Of a stretch of DNA of 64,000 bases, positions 40,142-48,480 are shown one piece after another. Below the pieces are notes generated by a model that saw only the letters and a list, made by a program, of their open reading frames with translations, was not told the DNA's origin and did no database searches. Within the stretch, counting starts at the first letter, position 1; the number at the start of each line of letters is the position of its first letter. The stretch comes from Gloeobacter kilaueensis JS1. Its GTDB lineage: Bacteria; Cyanobacteriota; Cyanobacteriia; Gloeobacterales; Gloeobacteraceae. Position numbers and translations under genes: made by a program. The stretch is taken from assembly GCF_000484535.1 (NCBI RefSeq), contig NC_022600.1, positions 4,084,234-4,148,233 of the forward strand. Reading direction: 5' to 3'.

Positions 40142-40330
40142 GGAGACCATCCCGAATCGTTGCTGTTGGAAAGACACAAAAAGAAGCACGGCAGAGATGT
40201 CAAAAAACCCACCGCTTTGTTGCTTCCAACAGGTTTACGGATAAGAAAGCGCGAATGGATGAGCGCCCACCGGCGTAGCTGTTTTCCGGCAGTTAGAATA
40301 ATCTCGTTACGGGCGCTGGGGAGAAAGTTT

Positions 40331-40897
40331 GTGCAGCCGGCAGCGAGCGGACCGGTGCGCTGGACGACGAGCGATCTCGAGTGTCTGCCCCAAAGCAGCA
40401 ACCGCTACGAGATCATCGCTGGAGAACTGTTCGTGGCCCGCGCTCCCCACTGGAAACATCAGCAGGTGAGTGGCCGGATCTTTGCCCGCTTAGACAGCTG
40501 GGCCAGTGAGAGCGGCTGTGGCCAGGCGGCGATCGTACCGGGAATTCTCTTTGGTGATACCGATAACGTTGTTCCAGACGTGGTCTGGGCGAGTGGTGAG
40601 CGCCTGAACGCTCTGCTCGATGCGGCAGGCCACCTGAACGGTGCTCCGGAACTGGTGGTAGAAGTGCTTTCGCCGGGAGAACAAAATGAACGGCGCGACC
40701 GTGAGTTCAAGCTCAAGCTCTACTCGACCCAAGGCGTGCAGGAGTACTGGATCGTCGATTGGCAGCTGCAGCAGCTTGAAATTTATCGGCGCGAGCAGGC
40801 CGTCCTCAGGCTGGTAGCTACCCTCCTGAGCGGTGACACTTTAGAAAGCCCACTGCTGCCAGGGTTTAGCTGCCCCATTGGGCCACTTTTTACCTGA
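40331..40897 (+). CDS. Uma2 family protein (DUF820, PD-(D/E)XK fold)
   Basis: A 188-residue protein of the cyanobacterial Uma2/DUF820 group. Recognisable parts are WTTSDLECLPQSSNRYEIIAG, VVPDVVWASGERL, ELVVEVLSPGEQNERRDREF and KLKLYSTQGVQEYWIVDW; the Asp, Glu and Lys pattern matches a PD-(D/E)XK nuclease core. Its biological role is unknown, although these genes are highly multiplied in cyanobacteria. The GTG start has GGGGAG seven bases upstream. Confidence 0.85.
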   Translation: MQPAASGPVRWTTSDLECLPQSSNRYEIIAGELFVARAPHWKHQQVSGRIFARLDSWASESGCGQAAIVPGILFGDTDNVVPDVVWASGERLNALLDAAGHLNGAPELVVEVLSPGEQNERRDREFKLKLYSTQGVQEYWIVDWQLQQLEIYRREQAVLRLVATLLSGDTLESPLLPGFSCPIGPLFT

Positions 40898-40912
40898 ATC
40901 GTCTCTTATCGC

Positions 40913-41191
40913 TCAGGGTCTGGGTGTGCGGCTGTACTTGCCGTCAGACTTGGAGAACGTGCCTTTGAAGGGCTTATTAAAATTCTTTGGAGCCTTGTCG
41001 TACTTGCGGCCCTCGGGATCTTCGTAGATCTTCTTGCCGTTGGGGCCGTCGTATTCCTTCCAGCCGTTCAAGCCCTGGGTGACGGTTTGCTTGCCGCCGG
41101 GCAGGGGCCGGGTGTCCTGGGCGAGAACACTGCCCGCTGGTAAGACAAGGCCGCCGAGAACGAGCACTGCCCATAACCCACGCTTTGTCAT
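40913..41191 (-). CDS. Small secreted protein of unknown function
   Basis: A 92-residue protein. A signal peptide (GLWAVLVLGGLVLPAGSVLA) is followed by a Lys/Gly/Tyr-rich mature part with repeated K-x-Y elements (NGWKEYDGPNGKKIYEDPEG, KYDKAP). No domain is recognised. AGGAG lies 7-8 bases before the chosen ATG, which selects it over a start 19 codons upstream. It is convergent with the Uma2 gene. Confidence 0.65.
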   Translation of the reverse strand: MTKRGLWAVLVLGGLVLPAGSVLAQDTRPLPGGKQTVTQGLNGWKEYDGPNGKKIYEDPEGRKYDKAPKNFNKPFKGTFSKSDGKYSRTPRP

Positions 41192-41330
41192 CGTCTTGCT
41201 CCTGGAATGATCTGTCTTACCGGGTGCAGCCGCACCCCAGGCATTCACTTTACCGGTGCGTTCCAGTGGACCGGCTCCGTCCCGAGAACCAGGTTCGCTT
41301 CCGTCGATGGGCAGAAAAATCGCTTTTGCC

Positions 41331-41651
41331 TCAAGAAAGCTGATAGGCCGCCTTGATCTTGTCGAGCAGCGCCTGCTCCTCGGTGCTGGTCTGGCCGTCC
41401 AGACTCGCTATTTCACTGGCGTAGCGGTAAACAGCGGAGCGCACCTCCGGCGAGGTGATTTCAGCCAGCAGTTGCTCAAGAGAATCTTCCTCGACGACCA
41501 GCGTTTCGAGGTCGAGTTGGCCGGGTAGCTCGATCGCTTTTGCCGCTTCGGCGATAGCGATGCGCTCGCTGTCTTTTAGATAGCCATCGGCCAGAGCAAC
41601 CCGTGTGAGAACTTTCGCGCAGGCAAGTGCCTCCGGATTGACGCCCCTCAC
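41331..41651 (-). CDS. TerB-like helical protein
   Basis: A 106-residue all-helical protein resembling TerB/DUF533 domains. ALADGYLKDSERIAIAEAAK (about residues 19-38) is the acidic helix with the D-G-x-x-x-x-x-E metal-type motif, repeated weakly as ASLDGQTSTEEQALLDKIK near the end. TerB domains sit in stress and tellurite-resistance systems, but nothing nearby supports such a system. The assignment is by pattern only. Confidence 0.7.
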   Translation of the reverse strand: MRGVNPEALACAKVLTRVALADGYLKDSERIAIAEAAKAIELPGQLDLETLVVEEDSLEQLLAEITSPEVRSAVYRYASEIASLDGQTSTEEQALLDKIKAAYQLS

Positions 41652-41748
41652 TTCACAATTTCCTGTCTATTATGCGTACCAATCCAACGATGCCCTCTGT
41701 TTCTTGTCGGGAAACCTCTCCTGAGATGGGTCTTGATAGGCTACGCTC

Positions 41749-42492
41749 TCACGGCAGGCTGTCTGGATCGACGCCCTGCTCCCGCAGGTAAGTAGCCAGC
41801 CGCTCGGCCCGCGCCCGTTCTCGCTCCGCCCGCTCGTACTCCTGCTCCGCCCGCGCCCGTTCCTGTTCGGCCCGCACCTGTTGCAATTCCTCAGCCAGCA
41901 GAACCAGCTGTCCTTCGGGTGTGAAGAAGCGCAATCGCCCTTCATGGACGCCCAGATAAAGTTCTAGCTGCCGGCTCCAGAGCCAGCCGCGCTCGTCCGG
42001 CTGCAGGAGCTGGTACTGGCCATCGACGAGGTGGAACCCCTGGAATTCGTCGCCCGCCGGGTCGAACCAGAAGTAATCTGGGGTGCGAAAGGTATTTTGA
42101 TAGATCTGCTTTTTAAGGCTCCGGTCGGTGGCGGCGGTCGATGGTGACAGCAATTCGACGATGACGTTCGGGTACCTGCCGTCCTCGTGCCAGACGATCC
42201 AGCTGCGGCGCTCCCGGCGCTCGGCCCCGAGGACGACGAAAAAATCGGGCCCACGAAAATCTTCGGACCGGTCCTGGGTGGGACTGAAATAGATGGTTAG
42301 ATTGCCCGTGACATAAAAATCCTGGCGCTCCTGCCACCACGATTCGAGCGAGCGGATGAGCAGTTCCATCTGTTTGCGGTGCAGATCGCTCTCTATCGGT
42401 GGCTCGTTGCTCTCGAGATCGGCGGGCGGAAGGACAACATCCGGCGGGAAGTCAGCCGGGAGGGCAGGGCTTGCGGTGATCGGTTCGGACAT
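41749..42492 (-). CDS. Uma2 family protein with C-terminal heptad repeat
   Basis: A 247-residue Uma2/DUF820 protein, unrelated in detail to the one 850 bases away. The nuclease-like core covers about residues 35-190 (EDFRGPDFFVVLG, YPNVIVELLSPSTAATDRSL, KKQIYQNTFRTPDYFWFD). Residues 200-240 form an Arg/Ala/Glu coiled coil made of RAEQERA-type heptads, ending LREQGVDPDSLP. Such tails are frequent in the longer Uma2 members and may serve in dimer formation. Confidence 0.87.
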   Translation of the reverse strand: MSEPITASPALPADFPPDVVLPPADLESNEPPIESDLHRKQMELLIRSLESWWQERQDFYVTGNLTIYFSPTQDRSEDFRGPDFFVVLGAERRERRSWIVWHEDGRYPNVIVELLSPSTAATDRSLKKQIYQNTFRTPDYFWFDPAGDEFQGFHLVDGQYQLLQPDERGWLWSRQLELYLGVHEGRLRFFTPEGQLVLLAEELQQVRAEQERARAEQEYERAERERARAERLATYLREQGVDPDSLP

Positions 42493-42581
42493 GGCGATGA
42501 CCTGCTGATGCCCCTTTATCTTAGGGGCGACGACTATTTGTGTGCAAATGACCCCAAAAATGCGGTGCGGTGCCGGACACT

Positions 42582-43340
42582 TCAGCGGTCCGGTCGTCCC
42601 ATCAGGCAGAGCGGCAGCTCCAGACCGTGGGTCTCAAGCAGCACCCGGTCGCTCAGGATCTGTTCGCTCGGCCCTTCGGCCACGAGGCGGCCCTGCTCGA
42701 CGATGAGGGTGCGCGAGCAGATCTCAAGGGCCAGATCGAGGTCGTGGGTGGCGACAAGTTGGGTCTGGGGCAAGTCTTTGAGCAGGCGAATCAAGCGGCG
42801 GCGGCTGCGCGGGTCGAGGCCCGCCGAGGGTTCGTCGAGCACGAGCACCTCCGGCTCCATCGCCAGCACTCCGGCGAGGGCGACGCGCTTTTTTTCGCCG
42901 ATCGACAGGTTGAAGCTCTGGCGCTCCAAGAAGCGGGCCGGTTCAAGACCAACTTGATCGAGGACGGATCGCACCCGCTCGCGCAGCTTCTCGCCTGCGA
43001 GGCCAAGATTTTGCGGCCCGAAGGCGACATCTTCGCCGACGGTGGGCATAAAGAGCTGGTCCTCCGGGTTCTGGAAGACCAGGCCCACGTAGCGGCGGGC
43101 AAACGCCTGGTGGGCGGCGTCGAGGGGTTTGCCGCCGACGGCAATCCGGCCCCGGCTGGGACGCAACAAACCGTTGAGGTGCAACAGCAGGGTCGATTTG
43201 CCGGAACCGTTTGGACCGGCCAGGGCGACGCTCTCGCCTGGCATCAGCTTGAAAGAAAGACCGCGCAGGGCGGCGGTGCCGTCGGGATAGTTGTAATAAA
43301 GTTCTTCGACCGTCAGCGCCTCGCTCACGATGGCCACCAA
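42582..43340 (-). CDS. cbiO: Nickel/cobalt ECF transporter ATPase (CbiO/NikO)
   Basis: A 252-residue ATP-binding subunit. Walker A is [18 protein letters not shown] (about 41-58). The Q-loop is [20 protein letters not shown], typical for ECF ATPases. The signature is [17 protein letters not shown], Walker B is [12 protein letters not shown], and the H-loop is [10 protein letters not shown]. It is the last gene of the metal-uptake operon M-N-Q-O and overlaps cbiQ by 16 bases. Only one ATPase is present, so it should work as a homodimer. Confidence 0.92.
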   Translation of the reverse strand: MVAIVSEALTVEELYYNYPDGTAALRGLSFKLMPGESVALAGPNGSGKSTLLLHLNGLLRPSRGRIAVGGKPLDAAHQAFARRYVGLVFQNPEDQLFMPTVGEDVAFGPQNLGLAGEKLRERVRSVLDQVGLEPARFLERQSFNLSIGEKKRVALAGVLAMEPEVLVLDEPSAGLDPRSRRRLIRLLKDLPQTQLVATHDLDLALEICSRTLIVEQGRLVAEGPSEQILSDRVLLETHGLELPLCLMGRPDR

Positions 43341-44107
43341 CTGACGCTCAGGCTGATCGCGACGAAACTGGCGGTAGCAGCGGTGATGAGCCGCTCCTGC
43401 CAGCGCCAGCGGCCAGCGGTCGGATCTTCCAGGAACTGACCGGTAAAGCCCCGCGCCTGCATCGCCAGGTAGGTGCGCTCGCCGCGCCCATAGGTTCTCA
43501 AAAACATCGCCCCCAGCACGTTGCCCAATGTCTGCCAGCGCAACAGACGCCTGGTGCCCGCCCGCGCCTGGGCGGCCCGCTGCATCGAACCCAGTTCGTC
43601 AAGAAAGACCGCCACATAGCGCAGCATCGACTCGATCACCCGCACCAACAGCGGCGGACAGCCAAAACCCGCCAGCGCCTGCAGCAGATTGGGGGCCGGG
43701 GTGGTGAGGGTAAGCACGTTCAACAGCCACAGCGAGAGCACGGCTCTGACCAGCACACTCAAAAACGTCGTCAAAGACGCAGCCGCGATCGTGAGTGGCC
43801 CCCACTGCACGAGCACCGCTCCCCGGCCCGAGAACAAGATCGTCAAAAGCAGCACGCCTACGAAGAGCAGTTCGACCGCCAGACGGCGCACCAGCGTCCC
43901 AGGGGAGATGCCGCTCACGAGCACCAGCACCAGCAGCCCGGCGGCATACACCCCCCAGAATGTCCAGCTCGCCTCCGGCAAAAGCACGACCCCCAGCACC
44001 CAAAGTAGCGTGCAGGCAAGGCGCACCCCAGGCTGCAGGCGGTGCCAGAAGCTATCGCCCTGGGCGCAGGCGGCGAGGCTGAATGTCGGCACGTGCAACC
44101 AGATCAC
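43325..44107 (-). CDS. cbiQ: Nickel/cobalt ECF transporter T component (CbiQ/NikQ)
   Basis: A 260-residue transmembrane coupling subunit with about five to six helices. The cytosolic coupling helices carry the A-R-A/G motif, seen as MQRAAQARAGTRRL and later YLAMQARGFTGQF. It joins the substrate-specific M/N part to the ATPase. The start overlaps the N-component gene by 4 bases. Confidence 0.9.
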   Translation of the reverse strand: MIWLHVPTFSLAACAQGDSFWHRLQPGVRLACTLLWVLGVVLLPEASWTFWGVYAAGLLVLVLVSGISPGTLVRRLAVELLFVGVLLLTILFSGRGAVLVQWGPLTIAAASLTTFLSVLVRAVLSLWLLNVLTLTTPAPNLLQALAGFGCPPLLVRVIESMLRYVAVFLDELGSMQRAAQARAGTRRLLRWQTLGNVLGAMFLRTYGRGERTYLAMQARGFTGQFLEDPTAGRWRWQERLITAATASFVAISLSVSWWPS

Positions 44108-44424
44108 AGGCGGCGGTCTCCTGGTCTGCGGGAGCGCAACAGCAGGCCCGCTCCCCAGGCGAGGGCAAAGACGACGAGGGTACCGGCGATCCCGGCAGCG
44201 ATCCGAGAGAGGGCCGGATCCCCCAGGCCGCGCAGGCCATAGCCGTCGAAGAGGCGGGCGAAGGGCAACCGGGCCGCCCAGGAGGGCAGGGCGCGCCCCC
44301 CAAAACCGTGCTCCGCCGCTACTCGCTGCAGCCCGTCTGGATCGGCGCTACTCAGAGGCGACAGCAGGGCGACCAGCAAGGCGAGAGCCAGACCCGCCAG
44401 AATCCAGGCTCCTTTAAGGCGCAT
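44104..44424 (-). CDS. cbiN: ECF metal transporter N component (PDGLE domain)
   Basis: A 106-residue protein with two membrane helices (GAWILAGLALALLVALLSPL and the C-terminal IAGTLVVFALAWGAGLLL). Between them lies SSADPDGLQRVAAEHGF, the PDGLE motif of CbiN/NikN-type subunits. It supports metal insertion into the M component. It overlaps cbiM by 11 bases and cbiQ by 4, so the whole operon is translationally coupled. Confidence 0.85.
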   Translation of the reverse strand: MRLKGAWILAGLALALLVALLSPLSSADPDGLQRVAAEHGFGGRALPSWAARLPFARLFDGYGLRGLGDPALSRIAAGIAGTLVVFALAWGAGLLLRSRRPGDRRL

Positions 44425-45076
44425 GGCTGGTATCCCCCTCACGAGGTTCGTAGAGCAGATCGGGACGGGTACGCAACAGAAAACCAATCACTCCCACCGT
44501 GAGCACCGCCTCGCCGACGCCGATAAGGACATGGACGCCGAGCATCGCCGGCAGCACCGCCACAAGCGGAGTCGTGCCCGAGAGGGCCAGCTCAAAAGCA
44601 GCGGCAGCGGCAGCGACGACGACGCTCACCCAGCTGGAGACCGCCGTAGCCGCCAGGATCGCTACAGTGCCCTTGTTGCCCAGCAGGGTGCGCACGGCGC
44701 GGTAGAGATGATAGCCCAGGAAGGTGCCGATAAAACCCATGTTGAACATGTTCGCCCCGAGGGCGAGGATACCACCGTCTTGAAACAAAAACGCCTGCAC
44801 CAGAAAGACGACCATCACGGAGAGCGTACCGGCCCAGGGACCGAGCAAAACGGCGGCGAGGGTGCCCCCCAGCAGGTGACCGCTCGTACCGCCCAGCACC
44901 GGGAAGTTGATCATCTGGGCCGCAAAGATAAAGGCGGCGCTGACGCCCATCAGGGGGACCGTCCGCTCGTCGAAGCGGCGCTCGACCTGTTTGAGCACGA
45001 TCGCGAGGACAGCGAGGGCGAGCAGCCCCATCACAGCACAGACGGGCGCACTCAAGAACCCGTCCGGAATGTGCAT
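44414..45076 (-). CDS. cbiM: Nickel/cobalt ECF transporter S component (CbiM/NikM)
   Basis: A 220-residue membrane protein that binds the metal ion. The start is chosen so that the mature N-terminus is MHIPDGFL. In solved CbiM/NikM structures the N-terminal Met amine and His2 coordinate Ni2+/Co2+, so the upstream in-frame ATG (45103), which would bury this end, is unlikely. Further ligand regions are MINFPVLGGTSGHLLGGTLA and LALGANMFNMGFIGTFLGY. Ni versus Co cannot be told from sequence here. No cobalamin genes or hydrogenase genes are nearby. Confidence 0.92.
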   Translation of the reverse strand: MHIPDGFLSAPVCAVMGLLALAVLAIVLKQVERRFDERTVPLMGVSAAFIFAAQMINFPVLGGTSGHLLGGTLAAVLLGPWAGTLSVMVVFLVQAFLFQDGGILALGANMFNMGFIGTFLGYHLYRAVRTLLGNKGTVAILAATAVSSWVSVVVAAAAAAFELALSGTTPLVAVLPAMLGVHVLIGVGEAVLTVGVIGFLLRTRPDLLYEPREGDTSHAP

Positions 45077-45121
45077 GGCAACGAGTGCTGGCAACCTGTT
45101 CATCCTCTCTCGGGGATCTGC

Positions 45122-45152
45122 CGGTAAGACTCTCCTTAAAATAGCCTTACCG
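45122..45152. promoter_or_regulatory. Spaced palindrome upstream of the metal-uptake operon
   Basis: CGGTAAG and CTTACCG are perfect 7-base arms separated by 17 bases, lying 46-76 bases before cbiM. This geometry resembles NikR operators (6-base half sites separated by 16), although the half-site sequence differs. It could be the target of a nickel- or cobalt-responsive repressor. Confidence 0.45.
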
Positions 45153-45202
45153 CCCGCCGGAGCCGCTCACCCCCAGAGTGTTTTTACGATTGGTGGCTGT
45201 TT

Positions 45203-45934
45203 TTAGATGGGCAGGTCGGAGTGGTCATCCCATTGCACGCCCTCGACGAGCGCCCGGCGCAGGTCCGTCTGGGTCAGATCCGCGCCCGCCAGGTTGGCAC
45301 CGGTAAGGTTGGCATCGCTCAAGATCGCCCGCGACAGATCCGCCGAACCCAGGTTGGCACCGCTCAGGACTGCCGCGCCACCCAGCGCGTCGATAAGGTG
45401 CGCCCCCCGCAAGTCTGCACCGGCAAGATAAGCGCCCTGGAGGTTGCTGTCGATAAGAACGCTGCCCTCCAGTCGGGCTCGCCTCAGGTTCGCTCCGCGC
45501 AGGTCGGCCCGCTCCAGATTACAGCCGGTCAAAATCGCCTCCGTCAGATTTGCCCCCTGGAGGTTGGCGGCCTCAAGATTCGCTTCGCGCAGATCGGCGC
45601 GCGCCAGGTCCGCTCCCTGCAGGTTCGCTCCGCGCAGGTCGGCGCGGCGCAGGTTGGCTTTTGCCAGTAGGGCCTCCTCCAGCACCGCCTCCTGCAGATT
45701 TGTCTCCTCCAGTTGCGCCAGCCTCAGATCGGCGCGCCGAAAACAGGCTTTGTGCAGCTCAGCGCACTGCAGCCGGGCGTTCGATAGATCCGTCAGCGCA
45801 AAATCCGCGTGCGACAGATCCAGCCCACCGGAAAGATCGATGCCGGACAAGTTGAGGCCGCGCAGGCGCAGGGACGAACCAGCGGGCGTGTGAATCAGGC
45901 TCAAAACAATTTGTTCTCTTGCCAGTTCGGACAT
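45203..45934 (-). CDS. Pentapeptide-repeat protein
   Basis: A 243-residue protein, almost wholly A(D/N)LxxANL repeats (about 35 in residues 15-225), folding as a right-handed quadrilateral beta helix. Examples are LRRADLRGANLQGADLARAD and LEAANLQGANLTEAIL. There is no signal peptide and no other domain. The function of such free solenoids is generally unknown; some mimic DNA. AAGGAGGT lies 5 bases before the ATG, an unusually good ribosome site. A pentapeptide-TIR gene follows upstream on the same strand. Confidence 0.9.
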   Translation of the reverse strand: MSELAREQIVLSLIHTPAGSSLRLRGLNLSGIDLSGGLDLSHADFALTDLSNARLQCAELHKACFRRADLRLAQLEETNLQEAVLEEALLAKANLRRADLRGANLQGADLARADLREANLEAANLQGANLTEAILTGCNLERADLRGANLRRARLEGSVLIDSNLQGAYLAGADLRGAHLIDALGGAAVLSGANLGSADLSRAILSDANLTGANLAGADLTQTDLRRALVEGVQWDDHSDLPI

Positions 45935-46252
45935 GGTGTACCTCCTTCCAGTTCGTCCCCCTGCAATTCGATTTGAAGGATATCGGCCTTGACGTTCTCG
46001 CGCACCCCTCCAGACCTGGATACTCTTCCCGGCACGCTTGTTTTGCAGTCTGCGTGCCGCAGCAGTGCTTCTGATATGGAATTGGTTTCAGCAACGCTCA
46101 GACGTAGCCACTCAAAAGAACACAACAGCAATCGACAGGCGAACAACGACAGAACAAAGCAGAAGTGTGGACTGTCCGCCAGCGAGCTTCGATGCTGCAG
46201 CATCCCAATTTTGATTGCGTCCAATAAAAGGATCACCGAAGCTGTAAAAAAC
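45935..46252. other. 318-base gap between the two pentapeptide genes
   Basis: No convincing gene, RNA or hairpin is seen apart from the ribosome site of the downstream pentapeptide gene at the left edge. Short open frames here have no domain-like pattern. Confidence 0.5.
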
Positions 46253-47209
46253 TTAACCCCGCACCCCGGAGCCTTCTTTGCTCAACTGCCAGACCAGCCG
46301 CTCCAGCCCCTGGGCATAATGACCGGCGCGATCGCTCCAGCCACGAAAGTCGATGACGTTGCGGCTGCTGTAAAGCTGCGCAGGCCAGCCCATCGCCGTC
46401 TGGGTCATGTCGTCGTCGATGCGCAGGGCGTGGATAAGAAGCTGGTGCTCCTCGCCCTCGCGCAAAAAGATCGCCTCGATCTCCTGTTCGATCCAGCTAC
46501 TTCTGAGGGAATGTTCTGAGAGCACCACCACCAGCCGCTCTCCCCAGCGCAGGGGTTGATCGACGCCGATGCGCCACTTACTGGCGGAATCGGCGTCCTC
46601 GCAGGCAAGCCAGCAGCGCACCCCCATCGTCTGCAGGTCGCTGTAGAGGCGGTTGACAAAGATCTGATCGCGGCTGGAGTAGCTGATAAAGCAGCTGGGC
46701 GGCAGTTGCTGACCGGCCAGAGCGATCGCAAAGGTGACCACCGGTTCGCTGAGGCCGCAGCCGCGCAAAAACACCAGCGGCAGACCACAGGATCGCTCCA
46801 GCGTGCGGTGATCGAGAATGCTGGGTCCAAAGTGCAGACAGCTTTCGAGGCCCAGGGCCGTGCTTAGATCCACATCCGCCAGCACCGTATCAAATAGCTG
46901 CGCAAAGCTCAGATCCGCCCCTGCCAGATCCGCCGCCGTCAGATTGGCCAGGCGCAGGTTGGCTGAGTGCAGGTCCGCGCCGTTTAAGATCGCCTCCTGC
47001 AGCTGGGCTCTACCCAGATCCGCGCCCGAGAGCACGGTATTTTGCAAGTTGGCCCAGCTCAGATCGGCGTCGTGCAGATCGGCGGTGCTCAGATCGAGCC
47101 AGGCGAGATCCGCCCCGACAAAATCGGGACGGATCGGATTATTTTGCCGCCACTGATTCCAGGCGGCAATACTCTGCTTGAGGCGGGCAAGGTGCTGATC
47201 GTTCGCCAT
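46253..47209 (-). CDS. Pentapeptide-repeat and TIR domain protein
   Basis: A 318-residue two-domain protein. Residues 30-120 are pentapeptide repeats (LSWANLQNTVLSGADLG). The linker SILDHRTLERSCGLPLVFLR (129-148), running on into GCG, is shared with a known cyanobacterial/bacterial TIR group. The TIR domain (172-312) opens SCFISYSSRDQIFVNRLYSD and has WLACEDA. WIEQE (239-243) places a Glu four residues after Trp, as in NAD-cleaving TIR domains such as SARM1. It may be an NADase effector or a scaffold. No partner effector or defence genes are adjacent, except the other pentapeptide gene. Confidence 0.85.
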   Translation of the reverse strand: MANDQHLARLKQSIAAWNQWRQNNPIRPDFVGADLAWLDLSTADLHDADLSWANLQNTVLSGADLGRAQLQEAILNGADLHSANLRLANLTAADLAGADLSFAQLFDTVLADVDLSTALGLESCLHFGPSILDHRTLERSCGLPLVFLRGCGLSEPVVTFAIALAGQQLPPSCFISYSSRDQIFVNRLYSDLQTMGVRCWLACEDADSASKWRIGVDQPLRWGERLVVVLSEHSLRSSWIEQEIEAIFLREGEEHQLLIHALRIDDDMTQTAMGWPAQLYSSRNVIDFRGWSDRAGHYAQGLERLVWQLSKEGSGVRG

Positions 47210-47289
47210 GGATCAATTCTGGCCGATGCATTGTATTCTCCTGCATCGCAGCCCCATAATAAGGCGGAATCCTTCACTGTCGCTTTTCC

Positions 47290-47961
47290 ATGCAATTTCA
47301 GTCGGAGCGCCCCATCCCCGGCATTCGAGCCACCCTTGGCCTGCCGTTGCCGCGCCGCCGCTGGCTGCCCTTGCCGACGATCGTCGAACTCATCTGGGCA
47401 GTCGTGGGGCTGGTGCTCACCGTGGGCGGCACCCTCTGCCACCTGCAGTTGCCCGACCGCTTTCCGCAGATGATCGATCTGGCCCACTGGCCCCCTGCGC
47501 TGGTCTGGCACTTCGAGCCGGGCTATCCTTTCTCGCTGCAGGTGGCAGCAGTACTCCTTTCTGGCTTGATCGGCGGACCTGTCGCCGCCGGGCTTGCCCA
47601 GAGCGCCTACCTCACCCTCGGCTTCGCCGGCTTCCCGGTCTTTGCCGGTGGGGGCGGCATCGAATACCTTGCCCATCCCCAGTCGGGCTACCTGCTCGCC
47701 TTCGTCCCCGCCGCCGTCCTCTGCGGTGCCCTCGCCTTTCGCTGCCGCTCAAGCCTCAACTGGCTTGCCACCAGTGCGCTGGCGGGTCTTGCCGTCATTC
47801 ACCTAGGCGGCATCGTCGGTTTGCTCGTCCATCTGCCGCCCGGTGCGCAGCTGGGAGGTGCCCTGGTGCAGTATTCGCTGCTGCCGCTGCTTGGGCAGGC
47901 GATCGGCGTCTTGCTGGTTGCAAGCGGTGGCTGGGTGATTCGCCGTCTGCTGCTGTCTTAG
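47290..47961 (+). CDS. bioY: Biotin transporter substrate component BioY
   Basis: A 223-residue membrane protein with about six helices. The BioY core is recognised by YLTLGFAGFPVFAGGGGIEY and PQSGYLLAFVPAAVL, and the end by VQYSLLPLLGQAIGVLLV. Vitamin ECF transporters pair BioY with BioMN or a shared energising module. None is next to it; the CbiQ/O module 3 kb away is the nearest but is expected to serve CbiM. bioD lies 1.7 kb downstream. Confidence 0.85.
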   Translation: MQFQSERPIPGIRATLGLPLPRRRWLPLPTIVELIWAVVGLVLTVGGTLCHLQLPDRFPQMIDLAHWPPALVWHFEPGYPFSLQVAAVLLSGLIGGPVAAGLAQSAYLTLGFAGFPVFAGGGGIEYLAHPQSGYLLAFVPAAVLCGALAFRCRSSLNWLATSALAGLAVIHLGGIVGLLVHLPPGAQLGGALVQYSLLPLLGQAIGVLLVASGGWVIRRLLLS

Positions 47962-47970
47962 TATGGATGC

Positions 47971-48174
47971 ATGGCCAATCAGGACTTTTTTAAGACCGTC
48001 GCCAAGTACCCGACTTTTCTGGCCGGTGCCCTGCTGGGTGTCTTCTTCTCCGCCTTTGGCTGGCTGAGACCCCTGTTTCGCAACCGCTGGAGTGGTACGC
48101 TTACCGTTGTCGGGTTGCTCGGGCTGGTAGCCTTCGTCGTGTTCACCGTCCGGGCGATGCTGATGCTGGGCTAA
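47971..48174 (+). CDS. ycf33: DUF751 / Ycf33 family protein
   Basis: A 67-residue membrane protein with two helices, reading MANQDFFKTVAKYPTFLAG then VFFSAFGWLRPLF and TLTVVGLLGLVAFVVFTVRA. The family is conserved in cyanobacteria and plastids; function is unknown. It lies 9 bases after bioY and overlaps the convergent small gene by 4 bases. Confidence 0.85.
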   Translation: MANQDFFKTVAKYPTFLAGALLGVFFSAFGWLRPLFRNRWSGTLTVVGLLGLVAFVVFTVRAMLMLG

Positions 48175-48389
48175 CCCTCGGCGCGGTGGGGACAGGCGGC
48201 GCAGAGCGAACCGCTCGAACCCAGGCGCATCGCATCCTGGTGACCCATCGCGTAGGCGATCCGGACCAGGCTCTGGACCACCTGCAAAAGTTTCAGGCTG
48301 ATGAACTGATCTAGAGGTTCTGTAATGTCCAGGAAGGTCTTCTCAACGGCGTACTCAAGCATGTCTGGCGTGCGAATTGGTTCTTGCAC
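48171..48389 (-). CDS. Small protein of unknown function, C-terminal CxxCPxR
   Basis: A 72-residue protein with no recognised family. It is mostly helical (DMLEYAVEKTFLDITEPLDQ, then LLQVVQSLVRIAYAMGH) and ends GSLCAACPHRAEG. That tail contains a Cys pair and a His which might bind metal. It is convergent with ycf33 and divergent from rbfA. Coding status is likely but not certain. Confidence 0.55.
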   Translation of the reverse strand: MQEPIRTPDMLEYAVEKTFLDITEPLDQFISLKLLQVVQSLVRIAYAMGHQDAMRLGSSGSLCAACPHRAEG

Positions 48390-48480
48390 TAGGAGTTACC
48401 TGCGTAGAAATACCTAATTGCCACTCTAACGCCCTGTTCTTAATCATTTGTCATATTTGTTACAGTTCATGGATACGGCG

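Noticed and set aside
47208-47993. 261-codon alternative frame over bioY
   Set aside because: It is Arg/Pro-rich with no hydrophobic pattern, whereas the other frame gives BioY helices and motifs.
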